From Ignavibacteriota bacterium (GTDB lineage Bacteria; Bacteroidota; Ignavibacteria; UBA10030; UBA6906), in NCBI GenBank assembly GCA_003158475.1, contig PMJR01000144.1:37935-78499 (forward strand): a stretch of DNA of 40,565 bases. The letters are read 5' to 3'. The position numbers were made by a program, and so were the translations under genes. The notes beneath the pieces are model-generated. The model saw only the letters and a program-made list of their open reading frames with translations. It was not told the DNA's origin and made no database searches. Below are positions 1-9,601 of the stretch, piece after piece; within the stretch, counting starts at the first letter, position 1, and every line of letters begins with the position of its first letter.

Positions 1-917
<917 letters not shown>

Positions 918-1202
918 TTACACGATCGCGAAAACGTCCGCTTCGCGCATGATCAGGTATTCCTCACCTTCGATCGTCACTTCGGTCCCCGAATACTTGC
1001 CGTACAGAACCTTGTCCCCAACTTTCACTTCAGGCTTCACCGTTTTTCCATCGTCAGTGACCTTACCTGGTCCGATCGCCACGACTTCACCCACGACCGG
1101 CTTTTCCTTGGCAGTGTCAGGAAGAATGATTCCCCCCCTTGATTTCTCCTCCGCGGGAGACGGCTTAATCACGATTCGATCAGCCAGCGGCTTTATCTTC
1201 AT
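918..1202 (-). CDS. groES: GroES co-chaperonin
   Basis: Ten-kDa lid of the GroEL chamber. The 94-residue length is normal. It begins [14 protein letters not shown], has the mobile-loop region [18 protein letters not shown] and ends in the conserved [15 protein letters not shown]. The ATG is preceded by a strong GAGGAGG ribosome site ending 7 bases upstream. A perfect CIRCE operator lies about 67 bases upstream, directly after the -10 box. First gene of the groES-groEL operon. Confidence 0.98.
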   Translation of the reverse strand: MKIKPLADRIVIKPSPAEEKSRGGIILPDTAKEKPVVGEVVAIGPGKVTDDGKTVKPEVKVGDKVLYGKYSGTEVTIEGEEYLIMREADVFAIV

Positions 1203-1268
1203 ACCATATCCTCCTCTATTTGTAAGTTGTTAACTGGTAAGGGCTTGCGGCATGACCCGTGTCTCTTA

Positions 1269-1295
1269 TTAGCACTCTATATTGGAGAGTGCTAA
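1269..1295 (-). promoter_or_regulatory. CIRCE operator (HrcA binding site)
   Basis: Perfect inverted repeat TTAGCACTC (1269-1277), 9-base spacer, GAGTGCTAA (1287-1295). This matches the CIRCE consensus in every arm position. HrcA is known to bind it and repress groE operons until heat stress. It begins one base past the -10 hexamer, so bound HrcA would block initiation. The hrcA gene itself is not in the window. Confidence 0.97.
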
Positions 1296-1296
1296 C

Positions 1297-1324
1297 AATA
1301 TAAGAGATTTCATGAAAATGTCAA
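1297..1324 (-). promoter_or_regulatory. Sigma-70-type promoter of groES-groEL
   Basis: Read on the minus strand: -35 TTGACA (1319-1324), 16-base spacer, -10 TATATT (1297-1302). The -10 abuts the CIRCE element, placing the start site inside the operator as in other HrcA-controlled groE promoters. Confidence 0.85.
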
Positions 1325-1400
1325 GTGGCGCCTTCGGCGCCACCGTTGGTTCCGCTCCAGATTGGCGTGACTGTTGGTCCCGCCTCAGATCAGCGTGACT
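1325..1400. repeat. Intergenic repeat, copy A: hairpin plus two 28-base units
   Basis: An 8-bp perfect stem with a 3-base loop (1325-1343, core GGCGCC-TTC-GGCGCC) overlaps the first of two tandem units starting with ACCGTTGG at 1342 and ACTGTTGG at 1370. The period is exactly 28 bases, and a third start (ACTG) follows at 1398. The same arrangement recurs at 37701-37754. No U-tract follows the hairpin on either strand, so it is not an obvious terminator. Looks like a REP-like element; function unknown. Confidence 0.6.
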
Positions 1401-1439
1401 GACACATGGGTAACAGTGAGGGGTTGATCGAGGGCTAAG

Positions 1440-2975
1440 TTAAGAAGAGACTTCAAATATATGGATGCCGTACGGTTGTATGTCGAAGTAGATCCCTTTT
1501 GAGGCCAGCCCGTTCCTGTCCCGGACATACGCCGCTTCGCTCAGAAGGTCATGGAATTCGATTGATGTACCCGATATCTCTTCCAGCGGCACGTCGACGT
1601 AACATTGCCCGCTCAGCGGGGCATAATTGACAACGACAAGGCGCGTCCCCGCACCCGTATGATGCCACCAGAAAATGAGGAAGTTTCCCCATGTGTGGTT
1701 ATCATGCCATGCCGCCCGGGGCATCAGGAGGCGCCAGGCCCCCTCCCTGAACGGGGGGGATGCGACGATTTTCAGGAGCTGTTCCATAAAGACCTTTGTC
1801 CGGGGGACGACAGCCTCCACGGGGCGGCGTGTCAGTTGCACCGGGAGTTTCACTCTCCGCCCCTCGAATTGTCCTTCATGAAACATCACCATGCCGGGGA
1901 TGGTCGCAATCACCGTCGATGCCGCGCACAGCCATGGCTCCGACGTGAGCGAGGAGGCCGCGCGTTGTTCGTCGTGGTTCTCGATGAACCGGAGTGAGTG
2001 CTTCTGGTATTCCATTTCAGCGCGCAGATGGTCGCGCACCGACCCCGCACCCTCCCGCAGGAGCCTGTCAAAAAGCGTCTTGTCATACGTGTAGTCGAAC
2101 CCGAGCTGCTGCAGGTCCCATTCCATGTTCCAGTAGGCTTCGGCGATAAACAGATGGTCCGGCTGACGAGCGCGCACCGCCCCGATCGCTTCCGTCCAGA
2201 ACTCTCCGGCGGCGTGACCCTCTCCCCCGGGAGCAGCATGCTCCCCCCACGTCCGGGCAAACACGCTTTTCATGACGAGCATGGCCATGTCGCAGCGGAC
2301 GCCGTCGCACATCCTCGCGATGCGCTCCAGAAGCTGTATCATCGCCTTCCGGGCACCTCTGTGTGCAACGTTGATCTGGGCCGTGTCGGTCCATCCGGCG
2401 AACGACGGGTCACGTCCCATGGCGAGCGTGACGGCTCCCTTCCCGGATCCGGCACGGAAGAAAAGGTCCGGCCTCTCCTCGGCATCTCTCTCCCCTCCGT
2501 GCACATAGTACTCCGGATGTGTGGTGACCCATGCATGATCACGGGCGGTGTGGTTGGGGACAAAATCGAGAACCAGCCCTATCCCCCGCTCTGCAAGCCT
2601 CTCACGGAGAACCGCCAGTCCCTTCTCACCTCCAAACGACTCCCGGATCTCATACGCCCGGATAGCATACGGAGAACCTGCGATGTCCTCGTCGGTGAAA
2701 TCGGGGAGCGCGCTCCGGTAGGCGGCCCGGAGCCGTTCGTCCTGCCGGGCGATGGCGATCCCGGCCGGCCCCGAGGACCAGACACCCATCAGCCAGACGG
2801 CGTCGATGCCGTACCTCTCCCACTCTTCGAGGAGCGCCCCGGGGATCGTCCCGAGCGTGACGGCCTTCCCCGCGGCAAGCGAGAGTTCCCTGAGGAGGAC
2901 CCTCGTGTTGATCTCATAGAGGACCGGGTGTGCTTTCGCCCGAAGTCCCACTCCAGTCCTTTTGTTCGTTGCCAT
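1440..2975 (-). CDS. Alpha-amylase family (GH13) glycoside hydrolase
   Basis: 511-residue (beta/alpha)8 enzyme of family GH13, which cleaves or transfers alpha-glucosidic bonds. All four GH13 signature regions are visible: region I LDFVPNH near residues 135-141, region II GVRCDMAM near 224-231 with the nucleophile Asp, region III FIAEAYW near 274-280 with the acid/base Glu, and region IV IENHDEQR near 329-336. No signal peptide is evident, so it is probably cytoplasmic and may work on glycogen, maltodextrin or trehalose. The exact specificity cannot be read from sequence. It follows rsmI by 10 bases and is probably the last gene of nadE-rsmI-amylase. No clear SD precedes the ATG. Confidence 0.85.
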   Translation of the reverse strand: MATNKRTGVGLRAKAHPVLYEINTRVLLRELSLAAGKAVTLGTIPGALLEEWERYGIDAVWLMGVWSSGPAGIAIARQDERLRAAYRSALPDFTDEDIAGSPYAIRAYEIRESFGGEKGLAVLRERLAERGIGLVLDFVPNHTARDHAWVTTHPEYYVHGGERDAEERPDLFFRAGSGKGAVTLAMGRDPSFAGWTDTAQINVAHRGARKAMIQLLERIARMCDGVRCDMAMLVMKSVFARTWGEHAAPGGEGHAAGEFWTEAIGAVRARQPDHLFIAEAYWNMEWDLQQLGFDYTYDKTLFDRLLREGAGSVRDHLRAEMEYQKHSLRFIENHDEQRAASSLTSEPWLCAASTVIATIPGMVMFHEGQFEGRRVKLPVQLTRRPVEAVVPRTKVFMEQLLKIVASPPFREGAWRLLMPRAAWHDNHTWGNFLIFWWHHTGAGTRLVVVNYAPLSGQCYVDVPLEEISGTSIEFHDLLSEAAYVRDRNGLASKGIYFDIQPYGIHIFEVSS

Positions 2976-2985
2976 GGCAAAAACG

Positions 2986-3711
2986 TCAGGATTTGTCTTC
3001 TTCGTCGGAAGATGCGTTTCTGCGGTACGATGTCCCCGCGATCACAAGGACGTATTCACCGCGCGGGGGACGGCCCCGGAGCGCATCGCTCACCTGCGAG
3101 ACCGGTCCCCGTCGGACCTCTTCGAACTTCTTCGTCACCTCACGCACGAGAGCCACCTGCCTGTCACCCATGAACTGCAGCACCTCTTTCAGCGTCTTCT
3201 CGATCCGGTGCGGCGATTCATAGATGACGATCGTGCGCGATTCGAGTGCAAGGGACTCGAACCGCGTCTTCCTCCCTTTCTTGACGGGGAGGAACCCCTC
3301 GAACACGAACCTGTCGGTGGGGAGCCCGCTGATAATCAGCGCGGCAAGGAGCGCGCTGGCCCCGGGCGAAGGGATCACGCTGATCCCGGCATCGATGGCC
3401 TCCCGGATCACCACGTACGCCGGGTCCGATATGCCCGGAGTCCCGGCATCCGTCACAACCGCAACGGAGCCCCCCTGCCTGAGCGACGCGATGAGCTCTC
3501 CGGAGCGCCGGTGCTCATTGTAGCTGAAATAACTTATGAGTGGTTTCCGGATCCCAAGATGGTCGAGAAGGACCCTGGTCGTCCGCGTGTCCTCCGCGGC
3601 GATGAGGTCGACGGAGCGGAGTATGCGGACGGCGCGGAGCGTGATGTCGTCAAGGTTCCCTATCGGCGTACTGACGACGTACAGCGCCCCCTTCTGTATC
3701 TCCTCGCTCAT
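2986..3711 (-). CDS. rsmI: 16S rRNA 2'-O-methyltransferase RsmI (C1402)
   Basis: SAM-dependent tetrapyrrole-methylase-fold enzyme that 2'-O-methylates C1402 of 16S rRNA in the decoding centre. The 241-residue sequence carries the family start YVVSTPIGNLDDITLRA, the AEDTRTTRVLL segment, the GTPGISDP loop and the PSPGASALLAAL segment. It is shorter at the C-terminus than E. coli RsmI (about 286 aa). The ATG overlaps the nadE stop by four bases (ATGA), indicating translational coupling. Confidence 0.95.
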   Translation of the reverse strand: MSEEIQKGALYVVSTPIGNLDDITLRAVRILRSVDLIAAEDTRTTRVLLDHLGIRKPLISYFSYNEHRRSGELIASLRQGGSVAVVTDAGTPGISDPAYVVIREAIDAGISVIPSPGASALLAALIISGLPTDRFVFEGFLPVKKGRKTRFESLALESRTIVIYESPHRIEKTLKEVLQFMGDRQVALVREVTKKFEEVRRGPVSQVSDALRGRPPRGEYVLVIAGTSYRRNASSDEEDKS

Positions 3712-4547
3712 ATTCCCCAGTCGCGGGCATACCGGAAATCGACGTTCACAGTCCTGTGGGAAATCTTTGCGACGACCGGAGGACGGCGTTTGAACTGGCT
3801 CTTCTGCACCATCGTCTGAACAGTCCGGACGAACCGGGCGTCAAACCCCATGGCCCCGAGCTCCTCGTCGCTCCGCCGTTCATCGATCATCGCATAGAGG
3901 AGCCTGTCAACCTCCGCGTACGAAAAGCCGAGCTCCCCCTCGTCGGTCTGCCCCGACCAGAGATCCGCCGTCGGCTTTTTCCCAACGATGCGGTCAGGCA
4001 CTCCGAGAGCCGCGGCGAGCTGCCAGACCTGCGTCTTGTAGAGGTCGCCGAGCGGATTGATTGCGCTTGCCATGTCGCCGAAGAGCGTGCCGTAGCCGAG
4101 CAGGAACTCCGTCTTGTTGCTCGTCCCCAGGACAAGTCCCTTTTCGCGTGCGGAAACATCGTAGAGGATGATCATCCGCTGGCGCGCCATGACATTCCCC
4201 GCACGCAGCCGGTCATCGACGCGCATCGCTCCCAGGCAGGGGTCCACCATCGGCGTGATGTCCACGGTCTCCGAAGGGATCGCCAGAGCATCCAGGACGA
4301 GCTGCGCATCCGAGAGGCTCTCCCGGCTGCTCGTCCTGTAAGGCATCAGGACCGCCCTGACGTTTTCCCTGCCGAGGGCACCGACGGCCAGGAACGCAGT
4401 GACGGCGGAATCGACGCCTCCGGAGAGTCCGACGACCCCCCTGGCAAATCCCGCGTTGCGTGTTTCGTCGAGAAGGAACTTTTCGAGAAGTGTCCGGACA
4501 ACTGAGGTGTTGAGCGACAGGTCCGATTGCGGGCCGGAAGTTTCCAT
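3708..4547 (-). CDS. nadE: NAD(+) synthase, ammonia-dependent type
   Basis: Amidates nicotinic acid adenine dinucleotide (NaAD) to NAD using ATP. The 279-residue length matches the short form without a glutaminase domain. The PP-loop SGGVDSA lies at 42-48, and the NMARQRM and GTSNKTE segments of the NaAD/ATP site follow. First gene of the minus-strand trio with rsmI and the amylase. No SD precedes the ATG. On the minus strand a weak TTGAAT-N17-TAGTTT pair ends six bases before the ATG, so a leaderless message is conceivable but the -10 is poor. Confidence 0.93.
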   Translation of the reverse strand: METSGPQSDLSLNTSVVRTLLEKFLLDETRNAGFARGVVGLSGGVDSAVTAFLAVGALGRENVRAVLMPYRTSSRESLSDAQLVLDALAIPSETVDITPMVDPCLGAMRVDDRLRAGNVMARQRMIILYDVSAREKGLVLGTSNKTEFLLGYGTLFGDMASAINPLGDLYKTQVWQLAAALGVPDRIVGKKPTADLWSGQTDEGELGFSYAEVDRLLYAMIDERRSDEELGAMGFDARFVRTVQTMVQKSQFKRRPPVVAKISHRTVNVDFRYARDWGI

Positions 4548-4615
4548 GCCGGGAAACTAAACAATTTGCACGTGGGATTCAACAGAGGGAAACTGTCCCG
4601 CTCCGCCGTGCGTTA

Positions 4616-4644
4616 TTGACTCAGGGAGCGTCGTTCCTTATACT
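4616..4644 (+). promoter_or_regulatory. Sigma-70-type promoter of the subtilase gene
   Basis: -35 TTGACT (4616-4621), 17-base spacer, -10 TATACT (4639-4644). The in-frame ATG at 4645 touches the -10 box and would lie upstream of the transcript start (about 4651), so it cannot be the initiation codon. This supports the ATG at 4702. Confidence 0.75.
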
Positions 4645-4701
4645 ATGACCACGCTCCCCCCTGCCAGGGGGCGGGGGCCCAGGCTCACTACCGGAAGTGC
4701 A

Positions 4702-6486
4702 ATGAAGATTCTGACGGCCGCCTCATGCATGCTTGCACTCTGCTTCGCCGAGGGATCCGGGGGAAACAGGACCACCGGCCGACTGGAGAACGTCCTCCGG
4801 TCAGCGAGGCCCGACGAGCAGATCGCCGTATGGGTGTTCTTCACGGACAAGGGGGAAGCCGCTCGGGCCGTCCCGCTTGATCTCGTCTCCTCACGCGCGC
4901 TCCATCGAAGGGCCCGTGTCCTCCCCGCCGACAGGCTTGTGGACGAGACGGATCTCCCGGTGAGCGCGGCGTACATCGCCCGGGTCACCCCCATTGTCAC
5001 GCGTATCCGCCAGACGTCGAAGTGGCTCAACGGGGTCAGCGTTGATGCCACCCCTGCCGGCGTCCCCCTTCTCGAAGCACTCCCCTTCGTCCGCGAGATC
5101 GATATCGTGCAGAAATACCGCCGCGGGAGCGGCATGGAGACCGTGCAGGCAGATCCCCCGTCTCCCTACCTCCGGAAGCCATCCGGTACGGGAGCACTCG
5201 ATTACGGCCCCTCGCTTGCTCAGGTCAGCCTGGAGAATATTCCCGCGGTGCATGCGACCGGGAACTCCGCGCAGGGGATCATCATCGGCCTCTTCGACAA
5301 CGGCGTGCGCCTTCAGACACACGAGTCCTTCGATTCGCTCCGACCAAGGATTATTGCGCAGCGTGATTTTGTGGACCACAAGACGAGCGTCGTACCGAAC
5401 AATCCGAACTCCGATGTCGGCGGACACGGCGTGAGCACCCTTTCCATGCTTGCCGGCTACAAGCCCGGCCAGATCATAGGTCCGGCATACGGTGCGTCGT
5501 TCATACTGGCAAGGACGGAGAACGACAGCAGCGAGACCCCCTTTGAAGAGGATAACTGGGCCGCAGCGATCGAATGGGCGGAGAGCCTGGGGGTCCAGGT
5601 CACAAGCACCTCTCTCGGGTATACCACGTTCGACAGCCCCTATACCAGCCTTACATGGCAGGACATGAACGGAAGAACGTCCGTCATCTCCCGTGCCGCT
5701 GTCGCAGCGGCACGCAGGGGGGTCATCGTCGTCAACTCCGCGGGAAATGACGGGCTACCGCCCGCCGGACAAAATACACTCGGGGCTCCTGCGGACGCGG
5801 ACAGCATACTGACGGCGGGGGCGGTCTCACCCGGGGGTGTGCGGGACGGGTTCAGTTCATGCGGGCCAACGACGGATGGGCGGATCAAGCCTGACGTTAT
5901 GGCGGTCGGTTCTAGTGTCTATGTCGCCAGCTACACAGACACGGCGGGATATTTTTATTGGAACGGGACGTCGTTCTCCTGCCCGCTGACGGCGGGTGTG
6001 GCGGCGCTCGTCCTCAAGGCCCACCCGGAAGCGACGGCGATGCAGATCATCGACGCGATAAGAAAGACGGCACACCAGGCCCAATACCAGGTGACGCGAC
6101 CGGACAACTTGTACGGCTGGGGAATCATCGACGCGCAGGCGGCGATCAGCTACCTGGGAGGGGGACCCCTTCCATCCGTCCCCCAGGTTCTGGAACTCTA
6201 TCAGAACTATCCCAACCCGTTCAACCCCGGGACAACGATCAGATTCAATCTCCCGGAGCCCGCGGAGGTGAAACTGGAGGTGTTTGATATCCTGGGGAGA
6301 CATGTGACGACGCTCGTCGACGGGACATTCCCTCCCTCCGGCGGCGCGCCCTGGGCTGTCGCCTGGGACGGCACTGACGAGGGGGGGAGGAAAGCCGCGA
6401 GCGGCGTCTACCTCTGCCGGATGGAGGCGAAGGGAAACTCCGGGAGTACGGGCGTGCTCATCAGGAAGATGATGCTGCTGAGGTAA
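4702..6486 (+). CDS. Secreted subtilisin-like serine protease with type IX sorting domain
   Basis: 594 residues from ATG 4702, which opens a signal peptide ([18 protein letters not shown]). The promoter at 4616-4644 excludes the upstream ATG at 4645. The S8 triad is readable: Asp199 in [10 protein letters not shown], His242 in GGHGVSTLS (the family usually has GHGTHVA) and Ser424 in [11 protein letters not shown]; the oxyanion Asn lies in VNSAGNDG. Residues from about 496 form a C-terminal sorting domain starting [17 protein letters not shown] and ending in a FlgD-like beta fold. By family knowledge this directs export through the type IX (Por) system with C-terminal processing. Its substrate is unknown. 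It stands alone, converging with the lysine aminotransferase gene only 4 bases away. Confidence 0.92.
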   Translation: MKILTAASCMLALCFAEGSGGNRTTGRLENVLRSARPDEQIAVWVFFTDKGEAARAVPLDLVSSRALHRRARVLPADRLVDETDLPVSAAYIARVTPIVTRIRQTSKWLNGVSVDATPAGVPLLEALPFVREIDIVQKYRRGSGMETVQADPPSPYLRKPSGTGALDYGPSLAQVSLENIPAVHATGNSAQGIIIGLFDNGVRLQTHESFDSLRPRIIAQRDFVDHKTSVVPNNPNSDVGGHGVSTLSMLAGYKPGQIIGPAYGASFILARTENDSSETPFEEDNWAAAIEWAESLGVQVTSTSLGYTTFDSPYTSLTWQDMNGRTSVISRAAVAAARRGVIVVNSAGNDGLPPAGQNTLGAPADADSILTAGAVSPGGVRDGFSSCGPTTDGRIKPDVMAVGSSVYVASYTDTAGYFYWNGTSFSCPLTAGVAALVLKAHPEATAMQIIDAIRKTAHQAQYQVTRPDNLYGWGIIDAQAAISYLGGGPLPSVPQVLELYQNYPNPFNPGTTIRFNLPEPAEVKLEVFDILGRHVTTLVDGTFPPSGGAPWAVAWDGTDEGGRKAASGVYLCRMEAKGNSGSTGVLIRKMMLLR

Positions 6487-6490
6487 ACTT

Positions 6491-7927
6491 TCAGAGCTCC
6501 CTGATCGCTTCCGCGACAATGGCAACGCCGGCATCGACCTCTTCCCCGCTCACATTGAGGGGCGGACGGAACCGGATCGATCGCTCGCCGCTGGGGAGTA
6601 TGATCAGCCCCTTCTTCATGCACGCCGTCCGGACTTTCGTTCTCGTCTCGGAGTCCGGCATGTCGAATGCAACGAAGAGACCGAGCCCCCGCACGTTGGA
6701 GACGGCGGGAAACTCCTCGGCAAGACGGTTCAGCGCCCCGAGCAGGTGTTCCCCCTGACGGCGCGCGTTCTCGATGAGGTTCTCCTCCTCGATGACCTCG
6801 AGAAACTTCTGCGCCCGGACCATGTCCACCAGGTTCCCCCCCCACGTCGAATTCAGGCGGCTCGAGACCCGGAACACGTTGTCCGGGATCTCCTCTATCC
6901 TCCGTCCGCAGAGGAACCCGCACACCTGCATCTTCTTCCCGAATGCGATCATGTCCGGCTCCACGAAATGCTGGTGCGCCCACATCTTCCCGGTCATCCC
7001 CACCCCTGTCTGCACCTCGTCGATGATGAGCATCGCATCGTTTTCATCGGCGACCTCCCGGAGCGCCCTGAAGAACTCCCCCCTGAAGTGGTTGTCCCCC
7101 CCCTCCCCCTGAATCGCCTCGATGATTATCGCCGCGATGTCATCCCTGTTTTCGTGAAACGCCTGCCTGATCTGCCCGAGGCTCGTTTTCTCGTCGGCGA
7201 TCACGCGTGCGAGGTTCTCCTCGTTCAGTGGAAAGCGTACGGCGGGATTGAGCACGCGGGGCCACGCGAACTTCGGGAACAGGTCGGTCTTGACCGGGTC
7301 GGTGTTCGTGAGCGACAGGGTGTAACCTGAACGGCCGTGAAACGCCTGGCGGAAGTGAAGGATCTGTCTCCCCCGCTCTTCCCGGTACCCCCGCATCCGG
7401 TTCTTCCGTATTTTCCAGTCGAACGCCGCCTTCAGCGTGTTCTCAACTGCCAGCGCGCCCCCCTCGATGAAGAAGGCATGGGGCAAAGTGGCGGGCATCG
7501 CCACGCGCGCAAACGTGTCGACGAACTGCGCCTGCTCCGCCGTGTAGATGTCCGACAATGAAGGCTTGTTGACCGCGACATACGCCAGTTTCTTCAGGAA
7601 CCCGGGGGCGGTGAGCTTGGGATGGTTCATCCCGAGGGGGGAGGAAGCGACGAACGTGAAGAAATCCAGGTAGCGCCTCCCGTCCCTCGCGTCGACCAGG
7701 TACGTTCCCTTGCTCTTCTTCAGATCGACGACGACGTCGAAGCCGTCAACGAGCATGTGCCGGGAGAGGGTCGGGAGTATGAGCGAAGGAGGGATGACGG
7801 AGCTGCGGGAGGGGCGTGACGTCCTCGGTGTACGGTTTCCGGCGATCCTCCGCCGGGCAATCTTCACGATCTTCGACCCCTTGACCGCTCGTGTCTTCGT
7901 GCGTGCTTTTGCCGTGTGAACGGGCAT
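6491..7927 (-). CDS. lat: L-lysine 6-transaminase
   Basis: PLP-dependent class-III aminotransferase moving the epsilon-amino group of lysine to 2-oxoglutarate, giving 2-aminoadipate 6-semialdehyde. The LAT-specific features are HMLVDGFDVVVDLKKSKG near the N-terminus, IIDEVQTGVGMTGKMWAHQH, and the PLP-lysine motif IAFGKKMQVCGF (Lys331/332). The TWGGNLVDMVRAQKFLEVI segment follows. ATG 7927 is chosen because AGAGGAG lies 8 bases upstream; an in-frame ATG at 7987 lacks an SD. The first 50 residues are Lys/Arg-rich and look like a lineage-specific extension. It lies downstream of an aldehyde dehydrogenase that fits the next step. Confidence 0.9.
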   Translation of the reverse strand: MPVHTAKARTKTRAVKGSKIVKIARRRIAGNRTPRTSRPSRSSVIPPSLILPTLSRHMLVDGFDVVVDLKKSKGTYLVDARDGRRYLDFFTFVASSPLGMNHPKLTAPGFLKKLAYVAVNKPSLSDIYTAEQAQFVDTFARVAMPATLPHAFFIEGGALAVENTLKAAFDWKIRKNRMRGYREERGRQILHFRQAFHGRSGYTLSLTNTDPVKTDLFPKFAWPRVLNPAVRFPLNEENLARVIADEKTSLGQIRQAFHENRDDIAAIIIEAIQGEGGDNHFRGEFFRALREVADENDAMLIIDEVQTGVGMTGKMWAHQHFVEPDMIAFGKKMQVCGFLCGRRIEEIPDNVFRVSSRLNSTWGGNLVDMVRAQKFLEVIEEENLIENARRQGEHLLGALNRLAEEFPAVSNVRGLGLFVAFDMPDSETRTKVRTACMKKGLIILPSGERSIRFRPPLNVSGEEVDAGVAIVAEAIREL

Positions 7928-8079
7928 AGTGAGAACTCCTCTGATGGATGTGGTTGCGAACGGACCTACGTGCCACGCAACGGGCATCCTTCAGAAGAAT
8001 TCCTGGTGTTCAAACATTGAAACGATGTAGAGTCTGATCCGGACCACCGGCGTCCCCGTTCAAAGTGTGAATCGTCTCA

Positions 8080-9573
8080 CTACTTCCCGTAATTGTCGAT
8101 CTGGGCCCTCTGGAGCCCGCCGCTGTAGTCGATGTAGACGGTCTTCCACTCCGAGAAGAAATCGTACACCGTCCACCCCCCCTCGCGGTGGCCGTTCCCC
8201 GTCTGTTTCACGCCGCCGAACGGCATATGCGCTTCGGCCCCGATCGTCGGCGCGTTGATATACGTGATCCCCGCCCTGATGTCCCGGATCGCCCGGAAGG
8301 CATCGTTGACATTCGCGGTATAGATCGAGGAGGAAAGGCCGTAGATCGTGTCGTTGAGAATCGCGACCGCCTCGGCGAGCGACCCCGCTTTGAGGACGGA
8401 AAGGACAGGGCCGAAAATCTCTTCCCTGGCGATCCGGTGGTCCGGCTTTACGCCGGAGAAGACTGTGGGGCTGTAGAACCATCCCCCGCCAAGAGTGTCC
8501 CCTTTGGGGATCGCCCCCCCGGTGAGGAGTTTCGCCCCCTGTTCGAGGCCGACGCGGACATAGCCCGCGACGGTCTCCTGTTGTCCCTGGTTGACGCAGG
8601 GTCCGACGTCGGTCGACGGGAGAAGCCCGTCCCCGAGACGGAGCCTGTTGACCCGTTCCACGAGCATTTCGAGGAACTTCTCATGTATTTTTTCATGGAG
8701 TATCAGCCTGCTTGTCGCGGTACAGCGCTGCCCGGTGGTACCGAACGCCCCCCAGAGCACGCCTTCGAGCGCCAGGCCGAGGTCCGCGTCATCCATCACG
8801 ATCTGGGCGTTTTTTCCCCCGAGCTCGAGCGACACGCGTTTTAACGTCCGGGCAGCCACCTCCGAGATCGCTATCCCGACCGGCGTCGAACCGGTGAAAC
8901 TGACAAGGTCCACGTCCGGATGGCCGACGATCGCCGTGCCGACTTCCCCTCCCCCTCCGTGAACGATGTTTACAACGCCGGCCGGCACCCCTGCTTCAGC
9001 CAGGATCTCCACGAGGGCCGAGGCGGTCGCCGGCGTATCGGAGGCGGGCTTGAAGACAACCGTGTTGCCTGAGAGGAGCGCCGGGAATATCTTCCACGTC
9101 GGAATGGCCATGGGGAAATTCCACGGCGTGACGATCCCCGCAACACCGACCGGCACACGGATCGCCATGTTGAACTTGTCGGGGAGTTCCGAGGGAACAG
9201 TGTTGCCGAAGAGCCTCCGGCCTTCCCCCGCCGCATAGTACGCCGTGTCGATCCCTTCCTGGACATCCCCCCGGGTTTCGGCGAGCACCTTCCCCATTTC
9301 GCGCGTCATCTGCCGCGCGAGATCCTCCTTGCGGGCCACCATGAGATCCCCGACGACGCGCATGATATCTCCCCGCTTCGGAGCGGGAACGAGGCGCCAC
9401 ACGTTAAACGCCGCGCGGGCCGCGCGGACCGCCTCTTCGACATCTTCCTTCCCCGATCTGGGGAATACGCCGACCACCTCGTCCCAGCGGGCCGGATTCC
9501 TGTTCTCGAATGTCTTTCCGGAGGCGGCGTCAACCCACTTCCCGTTGATGAAATTCTGAAATTTCTTCGCCAT
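8080..9573 (-). CDS. Aldehyde dehydrogenase, probably 2-aminoadipate semialdehyde dehydrogenase
   Basis: NAD(P)-dependent ALDH of 497 residues. The motifs visible are TPWNFPMAIPTWK, the active-site Glu in SLELGGKNAQIV and the nucleophile Cys near 284 in GQRCTATSR. EEIFGPVLSV and PFGGVKQTGNGHREGG lie near the C-terminus. ATG 9573 is chosen over the upstream start at 9714 because only from there does the protein align to family N-termini (MAKKFQNFINGKWVDA), and AGGGTG lies upstream. The family is broad. The substrate call rests on its position directly before lysine 6-transaminase: together they would convert lysine to 2-aminoadipate. Another semialdehyde substrate remains possible. Confidence 0.82.
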   Translation of the reverse strand: MAKKFQNFINGKWVDAASGKTFENRNPARWDEVVGVFPRSGKEDVEEAVRAARAAFNVWRLVPAPKRGDIMRVVGDLMVARKEDLARQMTREMGKVLAETRGDVQEGIDTAYYAAGEGRRLFGNTVPSELPDKFNMAIRVPVGVAGIVTPWNFPMAIPTWKIFPALLSGNTVVFKPASDTPATASALVEILAEAGVPAGVVNIVHGGGGEVGTAIVGHPDVDLVSFTGSTPVGIAISEVAARTLKRVSLELGGKNAQIVMDDADLGLALEGVLWGAFGTTGQRCTATSRLILHEKIHEKFLEMLVERVNRLRLGDGLLPSTDVGPCVNQGQQETVAGYVRVGLEQGAKLLTGGAIPKGDTLGGGWFYSPTVFSGVKPDHRIAREEIFGPVLSVLKAGSLAEAVAILNDTIYGLSSSIYTANVNDAFRAIRDIRAGITYINAPTIGAEAHMPFGGVKQTGNGHREGGWTVYDFFSEWKTVYIDYSGGLQRAQIDNYGK

Positions 9574-9601
9574 CACTATCACCCTGCGTTGAATTGCCGC
9601 A

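Noticed and set aside
1325-1343. GGCGCC hairpin as a terminator for the amylase operon
   Set aside because: No U-tract follows on either strand, and the same hairpin recurs in the repeat family; treated as part of the repeat.
1342-1400. CRISPR-like array
   Set aside because: The units are contiguous with no unique spacers between them and there are only about two; no cas genes nearby.
3708-4547. LarE rather than NadE (because larB is nearby)
   Set aside because: The sequence carries the NadE-specific NMARQRM and GTSNKTE segments and the C-terminal NAD synthase region, not the LarE cysteine region.
4645-4701. Upstream in-frame ATG as start of the subtilase
   Set aside because: It touches the -10 box of the promoter and would add Arg/Pro residues before an otherwise good signal peptide.
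7928-8079. Sigma-54 promoter before lysine 6-transaminase (TGGCACG near 7975)
   Set aside because: The spacing from GG to the next GC does not fit the -24/-12 rule, so it is probably chance.
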